DNA of 64,000 nucleotides from Owenia fusiformis (lineage: Eukaryota; Annelida; Polychaeta; Sabellida; Oweniidae), in NCBI GenBank assembly GCA_903813345.2, contig CAIIXF020000007.1, positions 20,883,564 through 20,947,563 of the forward strand. The letters are read 5' to 3'. The notes under the pieces are model-generated. The model was not told the origin of the DNA. It saw only the letters and a program-made list of their open reading frames with translations, and did no database searches. The translations under genes and the position numbers were made by a program. Shown in pieces: positions 40,216-52,200 of this stretch (the stretch's first letter is position 1; each line of letters begins with the position of its first letter).

Positions 40216-43200
40216 CTGTAAGCACACAGACATGTTAGAACATGTCTGAAGAAAGAAACAATGATTAGAGCACAGCCAAAACCACAAGCCCCACACCAAA
40301 CAATGATAAATACTGGGTAGATACAACAAAGCCTTCAAACAACAAAACAATTACTCAGTAATGAAACATCACAAGCCTCGTTACAATTCATATCGATCTT
40401 GTTTTGGTATATGAAGGATTTAACACAATAAATATAAAGCATATTCACTGAGAAATAATCACGATAATTTCAAGTTGAATTTTTTTAAATCGTGATTTTT
40501 TCTCTTGTTTGCAATATCCCCATTGCATTTCAACCAAGCGGTTGGAAAATGTGTAACCAAAGTCATAACACAGTAAGTGCTGGGACACAATCAAATGCAT
40601 GTACAAAAAGCAAAAATAAGTATAAAATACTCAAACCAAATCATAAACCAGGTAAATTTTGGTAATCACAACGATTAAATGAAGGTAATTTTGATGGTTG
40701 TAAGCATAAATTCGAAAAAAGCAAGGAGAAAACAGAAAATGAAGATTTGCTTTTTAGAACTCAGAACATCATTTTTTATTTCTGTCTAAAAAATGATGTT
40801 TAATACTCTGGGTGTGTAACAAATGCATTAGGGATGTCATTGTTAACGATATCAACACAAAAGCTTCGATTTATATTTTTCAATAATGCTGACAACACAA
40901 AATAAAATATCTTAAATAGAACAAAATGTAAAGCTGTCCAAAACCAGGTATAAAGAGTAGCAAGATGTACAGATATATATGAGATATAAAATAATAATCC
41001 AAATTACTGTTAATTTTACTGCGGTCTTAAGAGCATTTATCACAAAATGAAAGAATATTTCTTAATTTACAAAAACAAAAATCATCATGAAACCATATTC
41101 TCTCATTTGATGATAAAAATGCTTATTGCTAAACATAACTTTAATTTATTCTAACCATTTTAATTTATTGTAAAAATTGCTGCCCACCCGACATGGCTTG
41201 CTGTTGCGCCACCTGCTGAGCTAGTTCATCGGGTCCTAGTGGTGCCCGGCCAGGGAGTTCTTCTGTTTTCTCCTCTTCTCGTCTCTTTAGACAAGCAGCT
41301 TTAGGATTGAGATTACGCTCTGAAATAATCACATTGTTGTATAAAATAAACATTGCACAATTAAAGCTAACTTGTTATATTTGTCAAGAAAGTAGGTAAT
41401 GCTACAGAGATCTCTTTTGATTTTTTTCTCCAATATATTCTCCATGCTAAATGTTGATTTAAATGATAAATTCTGCTCTTGATCATCAAGGGAGTATAAA
41501 TCCTGGCAGGTTACTTTTGAGTTATGATTTGCAATCTCCATCAAAATGGCTAACTGAAAAAGACTCCTTTATCAAAATGGCTAACTGAAAAAGACTCCTT
41601 TTAAAGTGTACACTTCAATGCATTGTTTTCTACAATTTGAGATCCCATCACGAGATACATTAACTGGCTGTGGTGAAAACATTTATGAATGATTACAAAT
41701 TCTAGGTTATAAATCATTAAAATAAAACTTAACTATTTCATGCACAAACAACTATCAAAAAACAGGCAACCATTCCCATTTAACAAACAATAGATACATT
41801 AAACATGTAAAAGGGGTAATGCCCAAGAATGGCTTTATTTGTAAATAGTGACAACACCAATGTATGCACTAAATTGTGTCCATGTTCCCTACCTCTAACT
41901 TGAGACTCAAGACTTGTGATAACCGAGACAGCATGCTGTAGTATACTCAGTTTAGTCATGGGCTTGTCTGTTTTTAAATGGGACGTAGTCATACGCCCCA
42001 GCTCCTTAAAAGCACCATTTATATCCCGAACACGGATTCTGTAAAAATTCCATGAGTGATTTTAAGGCTACACTCAATGTTGATCGACTAGTCTTACCTG
42101 CAGCCATCTTGGATTGTGAAATGTCTGAAAATGTTGCCCTGGGATGGGGAATCTTGGGAAAGGGTTTACAATGAAGGGGTTAAAATGGAAAAAACTGTCA
42201 CACCCTCCCAATTGTCCACAAGCGGGAAACCACCTCAAAGGAACTGCACTCTGCATGAACACAATTTTTGCATACCCTTTCACAGCTCTTCCTATTGGGC
42301 AAGTTTTACATTAGAGTGGCTCACACATGCTTAGAATACAGGCATAGTGACTCATTATTTCATTTGCATATAACGACTAGAACACTCTTTTTACAATAGT
42401 TATGGGAGATCTATAGTCTAGTAGATTAACATTATAACAATATTTATTTTGATATATAATAAGTCACATGCCTATAGGTTCTTATCAACCACCCCTTATA
42501 CATAAAACTTGACCAAAATGAGTCAAAGCACTACACATAATAAAAATTGAATGAATAAAAAAAATGTCTTATATTATTGTTCCATGCATCAAACCTTGGA
42601 AAATGCAGACAGAGTGCATTGTTTCAGTGCTGTCTGAGCTGATATCAACAATAGGGTGTGCAAAAACACAAACATTATCTTAAGATGGATTAATAGTTGC
42701 CTCAACAATGTCTCATTCCAGTGCCAAGATGTGTCAGATTTTCTCGGAAATGTTTGATAATTTGGATCATGAACTACATGCACATGCAAAACGTTTTACT
42801 TGCAACATTTTGTAATTGACATTTTGACCACTGTTAAAGTTCATTGGAGGCTGGGACATGCACCACGAAACACCAAACTACCACAAATGACTTCTCTAAA
42901 TAGAGTCAAACTACCATAATTGACTTCTCTGAATAGAGCCATGTTTGCAGTATTTTAGTGATTCATGCAGGATAAATGACAAAACACATAGGGTCCCTTC
43001 TCTATATCCATCTCATGACAATACCATACAACGACTAGTCCCTGTGCACAGAAAACATTACCCATCATGTAACAAGGGTTGATCATTCTGTGAACAAAGA
43101 CTATGATTGGCTGGCTAAATCAGCACATGCAGATTGCAATCCATATAAGGCAAAAACGTGGTACCTCGCACTTGGCCCTCGAGCTGTGTTATAACAGTAA

Positions 43201-46200
43201 CTGCATGTTGTAACGTCATTAATTTAGTCAGGGGTTGTTGGCTTCCTACATGTATTGTTACCATATGGGTAAGTTCTTTAAAAGCTTCATTTATATCTCT
43301 GACACGCAATCTAGAAAAAATATGACATGTTAGGGGTTAATGTTGGGCTGGTGACAACAAAAGGGGGTGACAGCAATTAACAGAAAAGCTTCTTCAACAA
43401 TCAATTAGGGGTGAAGGAAATGAAGCGATTTGATTGGTTCAGATGATTTACCAAGATGGCTACAAGTATTGCCAGAACATATTTAACAATTACTGAAATA
43501 CAGCATATGTAATATATAATACTAGCGAACAAAAGTGATTTGCAAACTTTTAGCTCAATTATTATTTTGATTTCTTTAAATATTTTGACAAACAATATAG
43601 TGCAAAATGATGATTAAAATGTAATACAACAAAAATGTGTTAGGTAGGCGTATACATATTTAAATATATATTCTATTTGAGAGCTTTAAGTCTCAAATAG
43701 ACATGATACATGGCTCGTCATAAAACAACATTTATACAATATACAGTCTTACAATATAGAATAACAACAACTCCATGCTTTTTCAATACATTAATTTATG
43801 AACTTGTCAGGTTATAAGAATGTAACTGATCAGGTGATCTTAATTTAAACAGACCTTATTTTTCAACTTAAGTCTTTAACTTTGGCATTTTTATGTCCTG
43901 ACAAGTTTCCCAGCACCGTCCATGTATATTTATACCATTACTGGCCCAATAGACCTTTTCCTTCCTATCACCATACCTAGAAGCCCAGGTTTGGTCACCA
44001 TAGTATGAATAGAATGATAAACCAAGATTGATCAGGTATGTCATGGAAGGTTCCGGGTACCCTAGTATTCATTCATGGTTTGATATCCCATCTTAAAGGC
44101 ACTCTCTCACAAAATTTGTTCCAATATTCTTCATTAGTCATGTTCTCATGTTTTGTAGAGTTGGGCCTTTAAGTAAGGATAAGAATCAGACCAATGATGG
44201 CCACACCAGGGTAGGTAAGCAGTGACATCTATTATATAAATCTAGAACATCAGCATCTCCCGTTGCCCAGGTCTAAATGGAAATAGAATTGTCGGTTTTT
44301 AGTGTCAGGGGCATGCAGGACAACTGAATACCAATATATACACTCTAGTCACGGATACGCATGCAGCAAGAGAGAAAACATAGCCATATGCTCTCTCCCT
44401 ACCTTTCCCGTGCATTATTCGACTGACGACGAAGTCGTTCTTGTTCCGCTTTAGTTTCCGGAGTAAGGTCATCATCAATGTCTGATTCCCCTCTACAAAG
44501 ATGACAGACAATACATATGACTAGATGCACCTCCTACCTTTCCCGGATATTATTGGCAGCGCGGCGATGACGCTCGCGCTCTTGCTTTTTTTCTGGATCG
44601 AGATCGTCATCATCATCTTCACTAGCATCACCTGATCGGGGATTGATTGACATTGATCTACAAAAAGATTGAGTGTTAGTGTTTTGTTTGACCCACCTTT
44701 CCCGCTGGTTATTGGTTTGGCGGCGGACTTTTTTATCCTGATCGATATCCTCCGGCTCTTCCGCATCATCCCCAGATTGGTTTTTGATCGATCTACAAAA
44801 AAACTGAGTGTTAGTCGCAACAGACGGTACAGTTCAACCCACCTTTCCCGCGCATTATTGGTTTGGCGCCGGACTTTATCTCGCTCCTGTTTGCCAGCAG
44901 GATCTAAACCATCATCGTCTTCATCATCATCTTCATTTGAGCCTATACTACCCATATCCTTTTTGGCCACTTTTTTTCCGACTCTGAAAAAGTATTGATT
45001 AATTAAAGCAAAACAACATGCAAACAGGAGGCGATGCAGACTGCAAAGTTTGCATACCTTTCTCTACGGTTATTTTCTTCTCGTTTCCGCCGCGCTCGTT
45101 CATCTTTATCTTCTAATGAATCATTTTCATCTTCCCCATCGCTCCTGTAACCATAAATCAGTCTGCTTCAGTCCTCACTGGGCAGCAGATGGTTAATTAC
45201 TCACCAGGGGTCACTAGCGTAGCTATTGGGTATTATGGGATATAATCATGACAAAGCAAATACTGTCATATCTATGACAAAGCAAATGATCACATATTTC
45301 CAAACAAAATGAGAACTGAGCAAAACTCCAAAATAGATATTACAGAAAAAGAAATACAAATGATCTATTTCTGAGAAAAAAATCTTAAAAATAAAACACA
45401 AAATGAAATTAAACAGGTAAAATGAATCAAGCAGTGCTTGTGCAGGGAATATGGAGGGGGGGGGGGGTTAAGGGGACAATCCAGGACTAAGCCCATTCTC
45501 AATCACAGCCTTGTATGGTATAAATCTGAAATTTTATCAAGAAAATGTAGGCTAAAATACAAAGGCATCATTCATAGTAATAGTAGTATGCATGTTAGTA
45601 CAGTTGTCTTCTAATTTTGTAAAAGTCATGATTTAAGCATAAATTACAAACCTATACAGTTTAAATGTCTTACATAAAACAATGAATGAACTATAGAATA
45701 CAATGCTGTAAATATGTGAGAATTCTAATAAAGCATGCAATTTTGTAAATAATTCTAAATGATGATGCTGGTTCAATAAACTTTGGTAAGTAAAATAATC
45801 TAAATTTCTTTGATGAATCTAAGAATAAGAGCTACTACTAAACTACTAAAGTGTAATATATTGTCTTTGTCTATTGCTTTAGCTATAGCTTATAGGAAAT
45901 AAGACTGGCATGATTAGTATACTAAAATTAGGAAAGGGAAAAGTGGGTTTTGTCATGGCATATTAGGTTACATGTTTCAAAGCAAAATAAAAATAGCATG
46001 CATATAATTTACAATCAATGTGTCTAATCATTAATATTTCCGATTGTATTTAGAATTACATCCACAATTACCAACTGGGTACCACTTTATTTTTATCATG
46101 TTTTTAAGACAAATATCTACATTTATATATTTTTTCATTAGTAAAAGTTAATCGAAAGTTCATTTAAGATGGGCGTTTCTAACAAGTAACAAATTTTATG

Positions 46201-49200
46201 TACCTAGCACGTTTAGCTGCAGGTGCCGTAGTTGTGACAGCAGAGCCGGGAGCTTGTGATGTCACTGAACCGCCACTAGTTAACACTGTTCCTGGTTTCT
46301 CATCCTTTTCAGATATTTTTTCATTTTCATTGTCTATTTTTTCAATTTTTATGTTTCCATCTGTACTACTGTTCTGTTCACTTTCAGTTCTTAAAGCTGT
46401 AAAAGAAATATTTTTAAACTAAATATTCAATAAGCCAATCTTCAAGGTACACGGGGGGGGGGGGGGGTCCAAACAAAGAATCTCAATGTGTGAGAATTGA
46501 AGGTAATGTAGCAGAAAATTGTAGAAAATTGAGCAATTATGTAAGATAGTGTGGGAATGACATCTAAAATGAGGGCTAAATAGACTCCACATGTTGGAGC
46601 ACTAAACTAAGATACCAAGTCTTGTATACATGTGAGGCCTATTATGAGTTACAGATGTCAGCAATGTTCCACATGTGCTATGTGTATGAAAGTATTGGAT
46701 GTTTGCTTGGAAAATACTCTAGAAATAATTGTGTGCTTTTGTACTTCCCACATCTGACCTTTCCAAAAACAGGCAATTATTTACAGCAAACAATGATTTT
46801 GATTTATAATAGCAACAGCATACTTCCTGCATCTTACATTCATAATGAATAAAAATGAAATTTTAAATGTACACGGTGTGTTTAGAATTTAAATCCTAGA
46901 CTATATTGCTCACTATTATTTCTATAGACTTCCAGAAATTTCACATAAAAATTTTGAATCGTTGTACAATTAAAAACGCAAGAATCGTAAATTCAGAGGC
47001 AATGTGAAAAATACAGTATTTACTCACCACTATATGTGGGTTCAGAAGTTTGTGATGATGTTAATGTGTTCCTGCCTCTGTCTTCTGATAGCTGACTCGG
47101 ATGTGGTTGACCAAGGTGGTTGCTAGGCTACAAGGAAACAAACAAAATGACATCAATATAAGATTATATAATGTGTTAATACTATAATATATATATCCAA
47201 AACAATGAGGTTTTATCAGCTGGAAAACTGCAATGTTGTACAATGTTCCCAACAACACTTAGTTGAGTGTGAAACCTTTTATAAGCATATCTATTTTTGT
47301 TTATTTTATTATTGTATGTTCAGCTATTATCTGATGTAAGGAGTAGAGGTTTAAAATGATTTTTGTTTCTGTGTTCAAATATTTATGATAAATATGAGAA
47401 TAAGTCTAATTTTTCCAGAATAAATCAAGATCAGACAAATCAAAACCAACCCAAAAAAGTCTCTATGTAAAACGTTGAGAATAAACAACAATTGTAGTTA
47501 AAGCTAAAGATGTAGGAAGAACGAAAATGCTGTTGGTAAAAACAGAGGGACGTGAAAAGTAGGCAGATATATGTGACATAGAGACAACTTGGGATGGTTG
47601 TTGCAAGCCATCACCAGTGAAGATGAAGGGTGAGTGAGAGACAGACTCACAAACATTTCCATTAGGTTGGCATGACAACTGTGTCATTGTTTCAATGGGT
47701 CGAAAACCAAGAAAATTGTATACATTGAAAAAACTCATAAGATCTTTACACCATTTCATATAAAAACCATGACCTATTTGAAATAAAACTATCTGAAATG
47801 ACAGCAATTAGCAAAAATATTTAATTTAATTAATTTCTTATATTAAACCCAAATAGTTCCTCTGTCTTGCCTATTTCTTGTGTAAAAACATTCTAGCCTT
47901 GACATGAAGCCACAACTCAACAAGTGATGGAAGGTATGAGTTATTGGACCAGGTGTCCAGTAATTGTGGGTTAGCATAACTTCAATCTTCAACTTCTGTT
48001 TTGTGTGAAGAGATCTGGATACATACTCAACGTGTTTGCCACCTAATACAATTCTACTGGCTCTATTTGTCTAACCACTGAAAACAACTGATTCGTATAT
48101 CTGTGATATGTCACAGAATTTTCATTTAAAAATAAATAACAGTCAAATCCTGTTGTGATTTATCAAAACATCACATCCACCCATCATTGTTTGGAAGTAT
48201 ACTTCCAGAAGTGGCATGAAAGTGGCATGCAAATCTTAGAAAATGACATTGACTTGAAACTGACTTTTGATTCAAAAAAACAAACTTAGCTGGTAATGTT
48301 TATTCGAAAAGATAACTTGATATGATCAAATTATGAATGTATTGAAGCAAATAGAAAATAAATCTACCCAATAGTATGGTGAATAGCCATATATATTAGC
48401 ATTGCTCTCTGGCTGTACAGTGCTCCTGTATGATGTGTTGGCGATCCCCGGGGTGGGGACAGCATAGTCCTGGCCACACCATGAAGCGTAGGGTAGACTG
48501 GTAGATCTGTCCAGAGACTCAGTCATGGGGTAACCCCCTGATCCCCACTGGTACTGTCCATACATCCTTAATATCAACTCGTGATCCTGATTTCAAGTAA
48601 AGCCACTGAGAAAATTTCCAATCCTTGAATCCTCTTAAGTGTTAAGTCTTATCTCTATCTATCCTAAATGATTCTATTCCATATCTTAGCGAAACGGCAT
48701 GTAAAATTATCCAGATTTTTCCATGTTCAAAGCTAACAAAAGATTTTTCTAACAGGTAGATCTCCTCAAACAAACAATATATTGCCCCCAGTCACTATTC
48801 CAACAACTAGCATACAGTAATCCTAGCCTTCATTAGCAGCCCAGTCTAAATTCATCTTTCGGCTATTGCTGATCACTATCGTCTGCTGGCAGTGCAGGTG
48901 TATTATGGGTAAAATAAAAAGTTCTGCACAGGATAATGGATTCCAGAAGGAGTAGGTATTGCCAAGAAGGCAGATCCTAATGGGTAATGATTGCCAGAGA
49001 TTTCAATGGGAATAGCACAAGAAAAAACACACTGGGAACTAATGTATTTTGACACGCTGATCTGGAAGCTATTTAACAGCAGGCCGGAGTTGTACAATAG
49101 AGGATGCGGGAGGGTGTTGCTATGGCAACTGAACCTTTAACTGACACAGCCAATCAGCAGGGAGCACAGAAGCTAGTGGCATCTCAGTGAATCTTCAGAA

Positions 49201-52200
49201 ATAATCCCTCATACCCACATGACTAAATCTTTCACAAAACTTTGATGATCTTAATATAAATAAAATTGTTGATTTTTCCAAATGTCTAATATGGAACATG
49301 TGTGCGATTTACCTCCAACAAATGAAAAAACAATGCAAGTCATCCTAAGAATTTCTTAGCTCTGTATGTAATTTTAACCAAAAGACAGCCGTGCAATGAA
49401 CATTGGCAACTGATGAAAAAACTAAACAAAAATCGAACCAGGAATTATTTTTTGTTTTCACCCGAAGGTTAGCTATAGGTCTAGTTTTGTATATGGTGAT
49501 TGGTCATTATATGATGTTTATCCACGCTTGTCAAAACCTGTGTAAACATTCGGTTCTAGTTGATGCCAGATGCCCACATAGAACATGTAGAAACCTACAT
49601 TCATTTTTCAAGCTCTTTTGAATTATCTCTTTGATGAGAAAAAGCTTCTTGGGTCCGAAACCATGAAGTTAAAAAAACATCTTTCTGGAAATTTTTCTTT
49701 AATTTTCTGATATTAAAAATAGGCTTGTTAGATGATAGTAAATTGTAATAATTATATTCAATGCTTTTGATTCCCAAAATTAAAATATGAATATTAGTCT
49801 TCTGGTTCAGGATTAAAGGTTGAGCTAAATAAACCTGAGCAGACTAAAATGTATGGTTACGTGATTCTATTAAGATTTTGGCATAAAACTGGCAGATGGG
49901 TGAGATATGTATCTGAGGCATTGTATTGAGCGTGTCAGAATCAGCGAGCCTCCTTCTAGTTTTAGGCTAGATTGCCTTCAGATGTGTTTCCCTGCCAACC
50001 AATTTTTAGCTACCATACAATCAATACAGTTTTCGCAAAATGTAAATAATAACAACATTTACTTGCTTTATACATTTTTATAATCAGGAAAGATTATTTT
50101 AAGCATGTCATGAATATCTTCTGTGTATGTATGTCAAATATAATTATGATATGAGCCAATAAATGCCTATAACAAATCTTTTTAGAAGTAACAAATCTCT
50201 TGTTACATATTTCTTCCATTGGTATCTCATATAGTATATCAGTATGTAACCATAAGTCAGTGCTTAGATACTTCTAGCATTTTCTTACACCCATAACTGT
50301 TAAAAACTTTATAATAATTTTTTAATGTAACTTTGGCGTAAAACTGGATAACAATGGCTTAATAAAAAAAAAAAGATGATGATAAATGTTATAACTGAGG
50401 AACAAACATAGTATGTGGGATGAAATAATTTGTCCTTACAAGATGTTGGTATCTATGACAACCGCATAGATGCATTTCTCTGATGTTTAAAGGTGTAGTT
50501 GCTATCTGAACATTAAAACACTGTGAGTATACATCAAAGTACTACAGGGGAGATGATATGAACACATCTCAATTTTATTTGATCTAATAAAACTTGCGAA
50601 GACCATACATCAGGCAGAATCATAATCTCGGAAATTGCTTTAGAATTGGAGATAAAACTTTCTGTGCTTCTCTTGTACTTCAAAGTCAGCACTTAGGGCA
50701 ATATAAAATGATAATGATAACATAAGTGGAAGGTAACACATCTCTAGTGTTGTTTTTATATCTTCTGATATGTAACATTGCAGTTTCCCCTGAAATTCTC
50801 ACCATTTTGATGTATTGCTTAATTCTAATATTGTACTAGACTCCGATTCACAGATGAAAAAAACATTTTTTTTAAAAATATCTTTCTTCATCAATTTTGA
50901 ACTGGCTTTTCATGTTTTGCTCCAAAATAACTTTTTACCATTTTTACATTATGTACAACATGAGCTTGGCTATCTTTAATTTAAATTTCTCTGAATTTGG
51001 TACTTTTATCAAGATGTAAGGATTTCAATTATTGTTGACTTGAAACTTACCATATGGGAGCTGTCTATATGCCCAGGCATTCCCATTGGTGGAGGATACA
51101 CAGAGTTCATATTCCCCATAATCCCATTGGAATGTGACATCATATGCGGCATAGTGTGGGAAATATGGCTGCCCATTCCTCCTGGGATGGCTTCCCCCGC
51201 ATGAGTCCGTAGCACGTGAATGGCGTCATCGAGTCTTTCTTCCATTCGACTTTGCTGTGGAAGGTTAAAAGATTTCTATAAATAAATAGGGATGAATACA
51301 AGGGTCTAGCATAACACTATGAAGCATTCAAACAATACATGCAAAACACAACAAGAATCAACCAATCAATCAAACTAAATTCACGACAATCAAGTTTTGC
51401 CAAAAAGACCTCTCAGCTTCTATTCATTTTGTGGTCAATTTAGAGGTCTGAATGCAAAACAATTGAATGCAAATAATTTTAGAACATACACGATGCATTT
51501 CAGTACAGGCGATTTATATTAGTGATAAATTCATTTCATATTTTGAAACAGGTAATAAAGCAAAGCAACATAGGCATATCATAGCAAGGTAGGTTAAACA
51601 TGAAAATAATTAACAATTAACATACATGTCAAACACACATGGGAATTTACATATACACGTACAGACAACATAAATTAGAAGAGTACCAGAAGTAAGATTG
51701 AGTAAAGACTCAGATAGTTTCAAACATCAGGGGGATATAATCAGGGGTATATCAAGGTAGATTTTAGTGTCAAATGACATCAGAATATTAATACAAGACA
51801 ACATTCTAACAATCAAAGAGAAATGGTAAAACAGTGTTAATAAAAGAATAATATTTAAAAAAATTAGATTGAAGAAATAAAAACTATATCAAAAATTGAC
51901 CAATAGGAAGCCAGTATTAGATTTACCTCGGTCTGATCTCGAAGTACATTAGTTATTGCATCATTAAACTGGTCATCCTCCCCTACGGATTGCTATGGTA
52001 ACAAAAATACACAAAATTCATGAACATGCAGTAAATATGAATGAATAAGAAATCTTGGATTCTGAACCATGAATACACATGCCTACAATTGCTTTAAATT
52101 GGTATATCAACTGAAACATCATGTATCAGAGTAGAGAAAATGGAAGCATTCAGGTTCAAAATTTTTTTCTTATTCGACACATATTAAAGTATAAATAAAG

